A stretch of DNA of 64,000 nt from Dendrocalamus latiflorus (Eukaryota; Streptophyta; Magnoliopsida; Poales; Poaceae): NCBI GenBank assembly GCA_017311315.1, contig CM029664.1, forward strand, positions 37,799,939-37,863,938, given 5' to 3'. The notes beneath the pieces were generated by a model. The model saw only the letters and a list, made by a program, of their open reading frames with translations, searched no databases and was not told the origin of the DNA. Both the position numbers and the translations under genes were made by a program. This document shows, one piece after another, positions 21,389 through 33,875 of this stretch (positions are counted from its first letter, which is position 1; every line of letters starts with the position of its first letter).

Positions 21389-23828
21389 TCAATGTTTGTT
21401 GCAATCCCATTGGTGACAAGGACATATTGGTTTAGTCATGTAAGTATGTTTTAAACATTTTACCTGCAGTCCTTCCTGAATATCTTGAAGACAAGTCCAG
21501 AAGCTTGCAGGCAAAACTCTATCTTGATCTGTTAAACAAGAAAGAACCATATTAGAATGAAATATACCAGATTTGATGCAAAATATACAAACAAACATGC
21601 AAGTAAGTACCTTTGTATCGGTTGCGAATCCAATCCTGTGCACACATCAATGCTTCTAACATATCGGGAGTGAGACGGCTACGATGCTCACTAAGAACTC
21701 TCCCACTTGTACTAAAAGTTGATTCAGATGCTACGGTAGTCACTGGAATTGCAAAAATATCCCGTGCTACCATCCTCAAAGTGGGATAGCGTATACCAGC
21801 AACCTTCCACCAATTGAGTACATCAAAATTTTCCCTTGTAGCCATGACATAGTCATCCTCCAAGTACCTATCTAGCTCTGATTTCAGCCTAAGTGATGCT
21901 GGTCTTTTTTTAGCAACACGGGCAGTCAAGATAGACATTGCAGCAGGAGCTTCTTTTGGTGCCACAGCAGCTGAAGATTCTATGTTGTCCTCATCACAAT
22001 CTACTTGGTACTCTGTCATTAGCTCACACAACAGATTGGTGACTTCTCTAACTTTCCCCTCACATTCCTCACCATTGACACCAAGAAGCATTTCAAAGCA
22101 AACTAGTAGCATTTCAGTTTTAAAACGAGGGTCAAGAAGTATGGCAATACCCATCAGCCCTTGAATGTCCAACCAATACTTATCAAACTTAGTTTTCATA
22201 TGTTCTGACATAGCTTCTAAAATTGGGTTGCCACATGTGGACCAGCTCCTTATGCTCATTTTGATCTCACAAATCTTTGGGAAGAATATGTTAGCAGTAA
22301 CATAATCTGTCCCAGAAAATATTTCAGTCACTTCAAAAAACAACCTAAGCCTCTCCACAACATCAGCAGCAAATTCCCATTCATCTTCACTTGGAGCTGA
22401 TTCATATTGTTTGTCAAGCTTTTTCAAACGATTAAAAACATTCTTATAGGGCAGAGCAACGCTTAGCATTGTGAAAGTTGAGTTCCATCTTGTTTTGCAA
22501 TCAAGAGCTAACTTTTTAGTTATTGCCACTTTCACATACTTAGCAGTATCCTCAAATTTCTCAACTCTTTTTGGAGTGGCAGTCCAATATGCCACACTAT
22601 CTCGAATGTTTTCTATTGCCGACTTTATAACATCTATTCCATCTTTAACAATCAGATTCAAGATGTGTGCACAACAACGCATATGCAACAACTTACCCCT
22701 CAACATTAGCTTACTTGCCCCTAACTTATCCGAAAGAAGACTAATTACCTTGTCATTTGTAGTACAATTGTCAAGAGTGACAGTACTTAGCTTCTCGTCA
22801 AGGTTCCATTTGACCAATGCTTCACTAAGCTCTTCAGCAATAACTTCAGCAGTATGTGGAGCTGGAACATACATGAACCTGCAAAAAAAATAAATTTGTC
22901 ATCAAATATACTTCCTATTTTCAGATTAATTAATTCTAATGCATATGACACCTTACCTCATGAGGATACTCCTCACCCTCCACGAATCATCAATGAAATG
23001 GGCTGTGATAGCCATGTACCCTCTTTTCTGATTGTCAGAAGTCCACATGTCACTAGTGACAGCAACACGAGCTTTACTTGCAGACAAGTAGTTGATGGCC
23101 CTCCTCTTCTCTTTCTCATAGTTATCCATGATGTCCTTCCTACAAGTCAACAAGTACATCACAAAATAATTAGACACTGCATTGCATAAAAGATAATAAC
23201 ACAGCAAGCATCTATATACTTCATACCTAATAGTGTTCCGTGTCACCATTTTGAATAAAGGCTGAAGTGAACTAACAAATCTCCTAAATCCAGCGTGGTC
23301 AACCATAGATAAAGGATACTCATGTAACACCATCATGTCAGCAAGTTCTTTTCGAGCAACTTCTTGATCATAAGTGTAGTTATCCACTGACCCTATCTCT
23401 TGACAACTAAACCTAAGCGAACTCTGTGAAAATTGCTTTCCTTCTTTATTTGCTGCATTCATTTTACTCTTCCGATACACACACACCTTCAAATGATCAT
23501 GAAGATGTCGTGTTCCATTGCGGGTTTCTCCTCCAAGGTTCTTGCTGCACCAATTACACTTTGCCTTAATTTTACCATTGACACTGACCCTCTTGAACTC
23601 CTTCCAAACTACTGAAGTTAACTTCCTCTTGGAGCCAACAAGGCCATCTCCTTGTTCTTCATCATTATCATCGATCACTTCAATGTCCACCTCTTCTCCC
23701 CTCACTGCCCCTGAGTCTTGAACAGAGTGTGACTGGCTCTGTGACGGTTCTGTGTCTCCTTGAGAGGGTGGCCGAGCAGCAGGTTGAGGCTCACCACGGT
23801 TGGAACTTGCATTCCCAGATGTCGACAT
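21389..23828 (-). CDS. hAT transposase (BED zinc finger, RNase-H-like, hAT dimerisation)
   Basis: Inferred exons on the minus strand are 23828-23227, 23139-22957, 22878-21611 and 21528-21389, joined by GT-AG introns of 87, 78 and 82 bp. They give about 730 codons in a continuous frame. After an acidic, Ser/Gln-rich N-terminus, residues about 68-113 form a BED-type finger (VWKEFKRV, then CNWCSKNLGG and HLHDHLKVC). The first catalytic Asp probably lies in VAVTSDMWTS and the second in LDNCTTNDKV. The CAHILNLIVKDGID block and RWNSTF are typical. The C-terminal dimerisation region reads LNWWKVAGIRYPTLRMVARDIFAIPVTTVASESTFSTSGRVL and DMLEALMCAQDWI. No stop or frameshift is seen. The last exon is the least certain; reading through its donor would give a slightly different tail. 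The protein cuts and pastes the element in the nucleus. Confidence 0.88.
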
Positions 23829-24159
23829 TGCAATGTTCTAAATGAAAAAAAAAATCTATCATCAGTTTTCTATACCAACTATCATTAGTTTTCTATACCA
23901 ACTATCATTGCAATGTCGACATTGCATTCCCAGGTAGCATAAACACTCATTACTCATATTCACAATTATCAATTTGCAGTACCAACTATCATCAGTTTTC
24001 TATACCAACTATCAATGCATTCAGATTTGCAGTACATGACATATTCACAATTTCACATACTATCAAGGAAATGCAGTACATCACATCCACATATTCTCGT
24101 AACTAGCAAGGAAGAAGATGAGTATTGAGTACCAGAGGAGCAGTAGAAGGCTAGAAGCT

Positions 24160-24900
24160 CGGCTCGGTGGAGGGCGTCGTCGGTCGCAGATCTGTGGAGG
24201 AGGGCGTCGCCGGTCGCAGATCTGTGGAGGGGCGGCGGGGGGGAGCCGGAGGGGGGCGGCGGGGGGGGGGGGGGAGCCGAAGGGGGGCGGCGGGGGAGGG
24301 AGCGGAGGGGGAGGGGGGCGGCGGCGGTCGCAGATCTGTGGAGGGGGCGGAGGCGCCGGCGAAGGGGAAGGGGAAGAGGGCGGCGGGGGAGGGGCGGCGG
24401 TGGAGGGGGCGGCGGGGGAGCCGGGCGCGGTGGGGGCGGCGGGGGAGGAAGCGGAGGGGGAGGGGGGCAGCGGCGGTCGCAGATCTGTGGAGGGGGCGGA
24501 GGCGCCGAGGAAGGGGAAGGGGAAGAGGGCGGCGGGGGAGCCGGGCGCGGTGGGGGCGGCGGGGGAGGGAGCGGAGGGGGGCGGCGGTCGCAGATCTGTG
24601 GAGGGGGCGGAGGCGCCGGGGAAGGGGAAGAAGGCGGCGGGGGAGGGGCGGCGGGGGGGGGGAGCCGGGCGCGGTGGGGGAGGCGGGGGAGGGAGCGGAG
24701 GGGGAGGGGGGCGCGGCAGTCGCAGATCTGTGGAGGGGGCGGAGGCGCCGGGGAAGGGGAAGGGGAAGAGGGCTGCGGGGGAGGGGCGGCGGGGGAGCCG
24801 GGCGCGGTGGGGGGGGGGGGCGGCGGCGGGGGAGCCGGGCACGGTGGGGGCGGCGGGGGAGGGGGCGGAGGCGCTGGGGGACTGAGGGAGTGAGGGGCGG
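24160..24900. repeat. G-rich tandem array upstream of the hAT transposase
   Basis: CAGATCTGTGGAGG occurs at about 24187, 24217, 24331, 24480, 24591 and 24723 (spacings 30, 114, 149, 111, 132 bp). It is followed each time by GGCGGAGGCGCCG, GAAGGGGAAG and GAGCCGGGCGCGGTGGGGG. On the minus strand this lies 5' of the transposase start, so it is leader or promoter DNA of the element. Long open frames in several frames on both strands are composition artefacts. Confidence 0.85.
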
Positions 24901-25192
24901 CGGGGTAGGGGCCTATGGGGCAGTCGGGCTCGGGCGCAAGGTACTTTGAGGGTAGGGTTTTTTTTGGCTGACTTTTATATGAAATGTAGAGGACCCATAT
25001 GTCAGTGATCCCCGACGGTTAACGGGGACGGGGATCACTTCCCCGGCCCCGGCCCCGCCATCCCCGACGGGGACAGTATTTTTCCCACGAAAATCCCCGC
25101 GGGGAATAAAATCCGCCAGATCCATCCCCTAATAGGTGAATTCACCTTCAGGGATCGGGGATCGGGTCACCATTGCCAACCTTAATATGGAA

Positions 25193-26410
25193 ACAGCTAA
25201 TGGGAATGAACAAGAGGTGTCGACGTAAGTAAAAAAAATTGCCTCCAACTCTACACATCTTGACTTGTTAATAATCCATAATCTATATCCAGCTAGAGAA
25301 AGAACAAATGTGCTTTACCTACTTCCTAGTTCCTACTGCTTATTTTTGTTGAAAGATTTATCTAGAAACCATGTAGTAGTTCACATTTTTCGCAACTTGT
25401 TCCTTTTTTAAAACTGCACAACCTACTCAATTACAGATGTATAATACTCCCAGAGATTACTGCGAACACACTCGGTTGCTGGTAATTGTTATGGCTACTA
25501 ACCAAACAGTAAAGTGAGAGAATAGTGGAGTGGTTGAGATGAATGAACAATGCTTGCCCCCTCTCCATACGCAGGGTGTGTATATATATTTCCATAAAGT
25601 ATAATTACAACTTTGCTCTTACAGTCACACGGCTCCCACAAGGATATATAGGTCATTACATATATCTATTGGGCCTTACAACTCCCTAACAGATCGGATG
25701 GATTTAGGTAGAAACCACCCCTACTACAGTGATGAAACACAGTTAAAACTTCCATACTGCGGTGACAGCACTGAATTTCAATTTTCTAAGAATCAGTGGC
25801 AGTATGCTAAAATAAAATGAACAAAAACTCCAGTTATGGATTTGAACAAATTCTGGGATTGCAGACTAAAACAGATGTACGGCACGGGTTTAATGAAGCC
25901 GGTCAACACGTACGTTTTGGGCTGCAAATGGGTAGAATTCACAACTGGGCCGGGTATCCTCTGCATAAAACGAAAGAAGTTGGACCGGGTCTTCAGCAGC
26001 CACACATTCATGACTCTTTATACAGTCTTTATCCACAGTTATTAACAAGACAATAACTGCCGTCGAGCATCTGCTCCGCTCGCGTTCAAACCCTTTATTC
26101 GAAGCATGTGCTCACCTAACAAACGCGTGTTCAATGAGAAAGTATATACCGCATTCCATGAGATATTGAATAAATTCAGAATTTATCTAATAATCTTCGC
26201 TCTAAATCTAACATGTGCGCAGTAGTGGATACACACAAGTGTGTACAATGTGCATAAGTGTACATTCTCCTTTGTAATCTAAAAAAACAAAACAATAACA
26301 GAGACCTCATCTCAAAACAACTACAATAACAATAACAGAGACATGTGATTTTTCTATGGCTCTAATATCTCTCGTCCCTGAGCTATTATTTTCTGTTGCA
26401 ACAACCACCC
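25193..26410. other. Intergenic, nothing supported
   Basis: No gene is recognisable. The stretch 26150-26280 (AGAATTTATCTA, GTGTACAATGTGC, CCTTTGTAATC) loosely resembles 11600-11695, suggesting a shared old element. Confidence 0.35.
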
Positions 26411-27057
26411 TGTCAACAATCAAGTCGTCAATCTTACGAATAATATGAGAAAGATGGTTGAGATGATCTTTATTGCTATGAACTGGTTACAAAAGGGTCT
26501 ACAAAGAGGACTTAACTAGCCCTAGTCTATAATCTCTCACTACTCGGAAGTTTCATATTATCTTAACTTTTTTCTAGATTGTGTCTTGATTGATCGATTG
26601 ATTTTGGAGCGATCATGCCCCTTTCTGTCTTCTCACGTTAAGCCTTAAATACCGATGAAGGAGCGCAGTTATCCATCTAAGAAGGTGTCTTATGGAATCA
26701 ACACGTCTGACCGGAGGGGTGGTTGTTGTCAGAGAGAGATATAATGATAACTAGTTTTTGGTTATTGTCAGTGGGAGATAATCATGCGACACAACTGCAA
26801 GATACAAGGCCAAAAAGTTGTGCTGTTTAGGACAGATAAAGTATGTGTCTTATCTGCCGCACAGGAGGAGTCCCCTAAAAGCGGGCCCTCATACTAGTTC
26901 ACAAAACCTTCGAGTAGTCTACTAGTCAGGCACAGTGTACAGTAATCCTTCGACCATGGTACTCAGGAAAGAGCTTTAGAAAGTTTACGACCATAGGAGT
27001 CTTAGGGCCTTAATTAAATATTAAAATTGTATTTAAGGGATTATTCGATCCTCATCA
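26411..27057 (-). mobile_element. Gypsy LTR, left (3' LTR, 647 bp)
   Basis: Begins TGTCAACAATCAAGTCGTC and ends GATCCTCATCA. It is about as diverged from the right-hand LTR as from copy 1 at 15441, with many point changes and small indels, so the element is old. Confidence 0.75.
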
Positions 27058-27403
27058 GATAGTTCCCAACTTTAAGTGAATTTATAATATGAATTTTTCC
27101 AATTGAATTTTAATTCGAAAACTAATCTTTTAATGGTAAGAGTAAAGAAGCAATTTTCATTCACCAAATGTTGAGAAAACTAACTAAAAATTGGAAGGTT
27201 TTGTGTGCGCTGGGCTTTAGATCGGATAACTACTGTTTGTAGTTGGAAAACCCCTTATAAAACCTTGGTTTGGTACTTGTTGGCTTCACACTTTGAAAAA
27301 TCTATTATCTTCAAGTTCTTCCGCCCCATCGTATTTGCTCCTATTTAACTATAGCCTCAAATCCTTCCAATCCCCTCTTCGATTTTCAACCACTATAGCC
27401 AAA

Positions 27404-30330
27404 ATGTCATATCTAATTTTCAATTGGTTGGTGTTTGAGCTTGGATTGAAGAAGCTAAAGGCCATGGAAGAGGAGGGGTTACTCCCCAACAAGGTTTTGG
27501 TTCCGTGGAGGTCAACAATGGGAGAGAATTTCCCGAGCGGAAGTGACGGCGAAATTCCAATCATTTGGGCGTATGTAGAGTACAGATTCAGGCTGTTGAT
27601 GCATCCATTCTTATTGGAGATCCTGGAATTCTATGTGATCGAATTGGTTAACTTGGCCCCCAATACAATCGCCTGTTGAGCATCTTCAACCATCTCTGTG
27701 AAGCACACTTGGGGATTCTAGTGAATTTGGAGCACCTCAAATACTTCTACAGGATGATAGGGAGATCGGGGAAATCAGTGACTTCACCCGGAGTTGCTCT
27801 CTGCGGCTCCACAACAAGAAGGTGAGGGAGTGCATTCCAATGTACTCCAAGTCTTCGTGGTCATCATGGAAGAAGCTGTGGTTCTACATGACACTCAACA
27901 AAGAAGACAACCTCTCCTTCGCCGGTCAGATCGCAATTGAGAATCCGAGGTAGAGATCCTCCTCGAAGGAGGGAAAGATAGAGCGATAGGTTGATACCAT
28001 CATCCATCTCAAGGACAAATGACTCACTTCATGGCACGTTATTTTTTCCATGCGTCGAATCAGTCCTCTGAAGTTGCATAGCCACATATGGTCTGGTATG
28101 AGGGTGTAAAGGACTCGACCAGGAACTCGTCAAACGTAAGCATCAAGAAATCTGACTCGTTGAGTTTTATTTTTATTTGGTTGTAATTTCTGACCTTAAG
28201 ATTTTTTTCTTCTTTTTTTTGACTTGGTTAGCTCTATCTCCCACCGAAGTGGGAGAGAGAATTAAGATGATCTACAAGGGGGAGCCCAAGCTGAAAGGAG
28301 TACCCTTGATCCCAGCTGTCACCACTCTAGATAATAGGATCAAAAAACTTAAGGTAACTTGGTAATTCTTTCCATCCAGATTTACATTTTTTGATCGGTA
28401 CATCACAATGTTTTCACGATGTTTAGATGGTCAGGTCAGAGTGTATAGAGATGGCCGAGAGCTTGGAGGAAGCTCCTCCGAGTGCCAAGAGGCGTCAAAG
28501 CATAAAGAAGTCATATAGAGCATCGGGATCACGTTGTGCTCCTTTGAACACTACTTCAACTGCTCCTCCAATTGCCTCTCTGGCCGCTCCTACGACAGCT
28601 TCTTCGACCGCACAAGCTTCTAAGACAAAGATCCCCTCGGAGGTAGGCTTTTACTATGACTCTAAGAGTTTTGCTTACAAATCTGCACCTTCTATTATTT
28701 GGAGAACAGAGAAATTGCATCGACGAGAGTATATTTCTTGGATAAAGGATTTTGTCGCCGAGCTTATCTCGATGGATGACAAGGCGGAAGAGAAGGAAGA
28801 GCCACTAATCAGAGCCACCACAACCATAGAGCCAACAGTGATACCTGATTCATCGATCATGAGCATCATGGCAGTCATGACCGACCGGACCAAAGACCCA
28901 GTGGCCACCCCTAAAGATCCAACTGCATCGGAGGAAACAACTGCTCCGGTGGTCGAGGGAGCTCCATCTTCCAACCAGGCAATCGGACGAGATGTCTCTG
29001 ATGATCCCATGGAGGAACTGACTAAGGATGAAAGCATCTAGTCGGAAGACTCAAAGGATCCAACTAGCCCTACATCACTATATTGGTGAAATTGGTTGAC
29101 AAGAAGAAGAGGAAGGCAAGTGCTCTGGACCATGCTGTAGGGCGCTTCAACTTCAAATAAAAAAGACTATGTATGTGCTAGTTGTAATAATTTGTGTAAT
29201 TTGGCATTTTGAAGTCCTTATTTCTTCCTTCTTGTGCTTCTTTCTTTGTAGCACCTCTACTACTCCAATTAGTTTTGATCCGAGTACTCCACGTGAAGAG
29301 GCTCCTAAAGAAGGAGAGGTCGTAGTAGCCCTTGAGCTGATAAAGGAATCAACAGTGTGGCTACGACCAAGGACCCTTTGGGGGCTCCTACCCCATCAAA
29401 GGATGTCGAAGCAGAGATGAAGTCTTAGCAGGATCTAGTTGCTGCTGGAAAGAAAATGGTCGAGGAGGAGGGAGTAGATATGCTTCCTCCTTTCTTCGAA
29501 AGGCCAAAGGTGGAGAGTTCTTCTCGTCTCCACATCTGAGGGACATCCCCGACTGGGTACGGATCTTCAACAACAAAAGACTCGAGGAACTTTGGTGGAG
29601 GGAGATTTTGCACTTGGAGTTGAAGACTGGACCCAAAGTACTCTACTCCTCGTTTGCTAATAAAGCGATCCAGGTAAGTTGTCGGGACTACTTAAGATGT
29701 ATTTTTTAGTTTTTCAAAACTTTTTAAGTTTTTTTTCTCCTCTTTTCTTTTCAACACATGTTGGAGGGAGTTGCTCTAGTTGGGGACATGACCAGGCAAA
29801 CGCTAGCTCTAGAGAAGGAAAGGACTACCCTCCACCGAGAGGCCGACGAATGGTAATGATCTTTCTTGTCATTACATTCTGGTCATAGAGTTGTTTGCTT
29901 AACCTTCTCATGTTTCTATAGGTTGGGAAGCATTGTTAAAGTGCTCGAAGATACTCTCAAGAAGGGGAGAGAGCTGTTCGGGTCTACTTTGATCGAAAAT
30001 GAGCAACTCCTCATAACTCTTGAAGAAAAAAGCTTGTAATTGAGATGTATCTTCTTATCATTTCTTTTATTGTTTTCCTACCTTTTTCCTTCTTTTTTGT
30101 CATGGTCAACAGAATTAGAAGGTTAGGAAATAGAGGCTAAGGCGAAGGGTGTTGTCATCCTCAAACTTGAGGAGATGCTCAAAGCTAAGGACCGGTTGAT
30201 TGAAGACTGATCGACCAAGTTTAAGGACAACGCTCTTCAACATAAAGAAGTAGTTAAATAGCCTTCCATCGTAACTAAGGGAGAGCCTTCCATTGCTTTG
30301 GCTAGTAGTCTCTATGATGAGGAACAATTG
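27404..30330 (+). pseudogene. Antisense additional ORF of a Gypsy element (PF04195-like), broken
   Basis: The plus-strand frame reads LKAMEEEGLLPNKVLVPWRS, then GEIPIIWAYVEYRFRLLMHPFLLEILEFYVIELVNLAPNTI with a stop at 27679. In a shifted frame it continues SIFNHLCEAHLGILVNLEHL, then in another frame KKLWFYMTLNKEDNLSF. This order matches the plant 'putative gypsy type transposon' domain (PF04195). A Ser/Thr/Pro-rich linker follows (28427-29041), then coiled-coil-like stretches (about 29795-30330: ALEKERTTLHREADEW, LKLEEMLKAKDRLIED) broken by intron-like T-rich gaps and stops. ORFs of this type lie antisense near the 3' LTR in some grass Gypsy elements (RIRE2/Grande type), as here. Function unknown. 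Confidence 0.65.
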
Positions 30331-30489
30331 GAAACTGTAGGACCGAATGAGGCAACAGAGGGGGGTGAATGGTGCCTAAAGATTTTTCCTCCAAATAATC
30401 ACATAATCCTTTTTCTCCATTAGCTACAAAGCTATAAAGATTAGGACATGAGGTCTACTAAAAAACAGAGGAACACAGACCACCTTACG

Positions 30490-31450
30490 ATCGGTTCAGA
30501 GTACTGTGTGGTCGAATTACGACCACTCAGTGGAAGCACAACGTGGTCGTATACGACCACCCAGCAGCGATATACCGTGGTCGTAACAGACAGCGTGGTC
30601 GAAGCCGATTACATGGTCGAAACCGACACTGAGGTCGAAGTAGACACCGTGGTCAAAACAGACTATGTGGTCGAAACCAACATAGTCAAACCAACGTGGT
30701 CGAACCAACGTAGTCAAAACCAACGTGGTCGAACCAACGTGGTCAAACCCAACGTGGTCATACCAACGTGGTCGAACGCTGCCAACTTCCAGACGTGGTC
30801 GAAGACCCGACTGTTGACTTCCGACCACAGCTAATCAAAGCGTCCAACTTGCTCTCAGACTACGTGGTCAAAGACCATTGGTCGGTCGACACCATTGTAG
30901 AGGATGTCCGTGCAATTGCGAATGACAAGAGATTGCATAGAAGTCGAGCGACCACACGACTTAAGATCATGGAGTGATAGAAAACAAGTGTGGTCGTAAA
31001 TGGCTAGAGATACCAGAGAAGGTGCACAACTATCAGAACTAAAAACCTGACAACTTGATCAAAGCTTACACCGTGGTCATAAGTCCGACCACTTGACCGA
31101 AAAACAACTTGGTAGGAAATCGACGATCAAACAGAATTCATTGAAGTCGATAAGCACCAAATCAAGACTGACAAGGTCGAAAGATGAGTGAGGTCGGAAC
31201 CGACGTGGTCGTAAGCCAATGGCTTGGTCGTACGATCAACGTGGTCAAAGACCGACTCGCACCTGTAGCCGACTGCGGTCGCAGACACCTCATGAGACCG
31301 TGGGGGCACACGACCACGAGATCTACGATCATCAAGCACTCGAAAACTAGTGCAAAAGAAAGCAAACGATCTAAGTCTTGACTAGTCGAAAAGGGAAGCG
31401 CCCAAAAAGAACGTGGTTGAAAGCAGAACAGAGGAGGCCAGTGAAGTGCT
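30490..31450 (-). repeat. Array of GTGGTCG / CGACCAC motifs in the LTR R-U5 region
   Basis: More than 20 copies of GTGGTCG or its complement, often as CAACGTGGTCGAA, are packed between about 30505 and 31320, densest at 30540-30800. Spacers vary and include AAACCAAC and AAACCGAC. It occupies the same relative place as the GGTCAGACCGG arrays in the related LTRs. Confidence 0.85.
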
Positions 31451-32182
31451 CGACCGCAAGATCCGATTTCTGAATATCTTTTGATTCACGGATTGATTGG
31501 TCATGAGACTTTAAACACTACAAGAACTCATCCTCTGAGAGAGAATTTACAAAGAAAACAAGAACTCTCTGCTGAGACCACAACAGACGCCATACTCGAA
31601 CTCTAAACAGAGGAGGCAGCGAGGCACACGATCGCATGAACCGGACTTCAAGAATCTTTCGATTAAGAGTTCACTTGGTCATGAAACTTTGTACGCAGAT
31701 TGCTTAAGGTCTCAAGAGGCTACTCCAATCTTGAATTGAAAACATATCAACCAGATTGAGACCTTTTTGCGATTTGACCGAAAGTGCACAAAACCGAATT
31801 TATGAACCGAAATCGTTGATTAGAACCGCTCGTGGGTCAAAGCTAGCCAAGTTAACTTAGAGCACAATCCCACATGTCACTGCGATTTCAGATCAATCAA
31901 CGAGATCAAGCCAAGAACAATAAATAGCCAAGACACACAGAAAAGAGGACGAACAGAGAAACCACAATCAAGACATCCAAGCAATAAACAAAGAACACAA
32001 CTCAAATAGAGGCAGAGAGATGAATGATTGCATACATGGAAGTTTCAACATCCACTCCCCTCGGGAGGACACGCTCTACCCTAGAGCTACAAACACACAC
32101 AGATAGACTCTCATGGGAGGGAGAGGCGCCAGCCACCACGGCTTGGCACACCATCTCAAGTCTAACACTTGCCTCCCCTCTC

Positions 32183-32190
32183 CTTTTATA
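32183..32190 (-). promoter_or_regulatory. TATA box of the solo LTR
   Basis: TATAAAAG on the minus strand (from CTTTTATA on plus) is followed by AGAGGGGAGGCAAGTG. The equivalent TATAAATAGG in the LTR at the window's right end is at 62021. Confidence 0.7.
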
Positions 32191-32879
32191 GGCTCACATG
32201 CAAACCTTGACCTAATGGATCCACCCATTAGTCCGCACTGGGGATCACCCGTTAACCCCAACTAACACCGGGTTTTACCTCTCACTTTACCCAGTAACAC
32301 CAACAAACTTAGTGCTTTGCCTGTTAACTCCAACAGACTCCTCGCTTTACCCGATAGCGCACACCGCACCCGAGCTTTTCAACAGAATCCGCTTCCACCT
32401 TGCAAGCTTTGCACATTTCTCCAAAATGCCATCCCCGCACCTTCCTGGAAGCTTCCTGTCCTCCGCATGACAGCGCCTTGCCTCCGACCGACTGGACCTC
32501 GACTCCTCCCTGAGTCTAGTCCTGGTCTGCTCCGCTGCACATGATCACACCCGGCATCCTGACCGTCTGGACCTCAACTCCTCCCTGAGCCTAGTCCCGG
32601 TCCTCCTCGCCGTTTCCTGTCGTGTCCACCTCCAGCAGCTTCGGTTTCGGTTCCTTGTCTCCTCAGCTTGCAACCACCTAGTCAGCCTCGATCATCTTCG
32701 GCATCTCCGACCATCTGGACCTCAACACTTCATGTGCCTAGTCCCGGTCCTCCCATGCCTCACCATGAAATAGCTCCGAAGTCCTACAGCCACACAGACA
32801 AGCAAACCGTCACATAGCACCACACAAAACATTCAAACCATCAATCGGTACAACCAACAAGTATCACAGCACAACACCT

Positions 32880-33190
32880 GGTCGTAAACCCCCTACGATC
32901 GATCGAATGCACAATACATGAAAAGCACAAGGTCTCCGACCGCTCTACAAGTCGATACGACCACCGACCGTGTATTGACTTTGTCCGACCGTGTCCGACT
33001 ACACAGACTTCGTCCTCTGCACCCGATCGCTCAACCGGTCGAAGCTACCGACCACCTACTACAATGGTCAGAGCTACCGACCGCAGGCTACGACTACCAA
33101 AGTCGTACCAGCTCCTTCCAACCACATGGTCGTAAGACTGCCTTCCAATCACTCACAACAGTAAGTCAAAGCCGATCACTTACAGCAGTA
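32880..33190 (-). repeat. Second GGTCG/CGACC motif array (U3)
   Basis: About 20 short GACCG, GGTCG or TCGTA-flanked motifs lie between 32880 and 33190, within the first 430 bases of the LTR on the minus strand. They are less regular than the R-U5 array. Confidence 0.7.
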
Positions 33191-33315
33191 ACTCGAAGGC
33201 CATCAGACAGAGCTAACAGCTGCTCAAACCTCAAAAACCAAACTCAATCTCTCTAGATTAAGTGTCAATTACTCATCACATCCATGGGGTGACCTCCACA
33301 TGGTCTCACAGAAAC

Positions 33316-33875
33316 CACCACCTCCGGAAGACCATGCGGTGGACACAACCTGATCTAGCGAATTACGGATCGAATGATGAGTGTTATTGCCTTTTCCTGA
33401 CTTCTCACAAGAGGAAACTTCATCGACATAGTGAATAGGTGCCATTCGGCTCCTACTATACTAGAAGCCATTAGCAAATAGCTGTCGCCCACGACCACAT
33501 CAAGAGTACTCTAACCGTCAGATTGTGATGTTGTGCTCTTGTTGCCATGTTTGCCGATTGAAAGTACCAGGCTTGCCGCATTGCTTGGTCATTTTGATGA
33601 GGTCAAAATGATCAATTCCTCATGCAATGCTGATGATGGGGGTGGCTTGTCTTATTCCATCTGGTCAATCTCACTAGTCTCAGGGACAAATGAGCCTGGG
33701 ATGGAGGATGACGATGAATGCGGATGCATGCATCTGTCAGCCAAATCGAACCAGTTCTCCTCGTCCCAAGCCATGATTGCATGGGCGATGTTGATAGAAG
33801 ACGAGAGAGGGTGATGCTTGCTGATGAAGAAGACTTTAGGTAATCAGCGCCTTCTTCCCCATAGACGACACCAGC
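33316..33875 (-). mobile_element. Gypsy 5' leader with primer binding site
   Basis: Continues the Gypsy interior after the solo-LTR target duplication. It ends at the primer site next to the LTR at 33876, and is homologous to 14845-15440. Short frames here are interrupted. Confidence 0.65.

Larger units (their letters stand above)
20278..25184 (-). mobile_element. Complete hAT-superfamily transposon (4907 bp)
   Basis: The ends are TAGGGATGGCAAC and CCATTGCCAACCTTA (imperfect inverted repeats). They are flanked by a perfect 8-bp target duplication ATATGGAA at 20270-20277 and 25185-25192, the size expected for hAT. Both subterminal regions (20290-20440 and 25005-25165) are filled with CCCCG/CGGGG motifs. 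The transposase gene runs on the minus strand with no stop or frameshift. A GC-rich tandem array lies upstream of it. The clean target duplication and open gene suggest a fairly recent insertion. Confidence 0.92.
30336..33310 (-). mobile_element. Solo Copia-family LTR (2975 bp)
   Basis: TG...CA bounded and flanked by the 5-bp target duplication GAAAC (30331-30335 and 33311-33315). It has been inserted into the Gypsy leader. Read on the minus strand it has a U3 with many GGTCG/CGACC motifs, a TATA box, a long R-U5 with a GTGGTCG array, and an end (CACCATTCACCCCC, CTGTTGCC, CGGTCCTACA) like those of the LTRs at the two window edges. There is no interior or second LTR, so it is the product of LTR-LTR recombination. 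It is unusually long for a Copia LTR. Confidence 0.88.

Noticed and set aside
24081..24949. Three overlapping open frames of 250-260 codons, Pro-rich or Gly/Arg-rich
   Set aside because: All arise from the GC-rich tandem array inside the hAT element. They are open in several frames on both strands and lack any domain.
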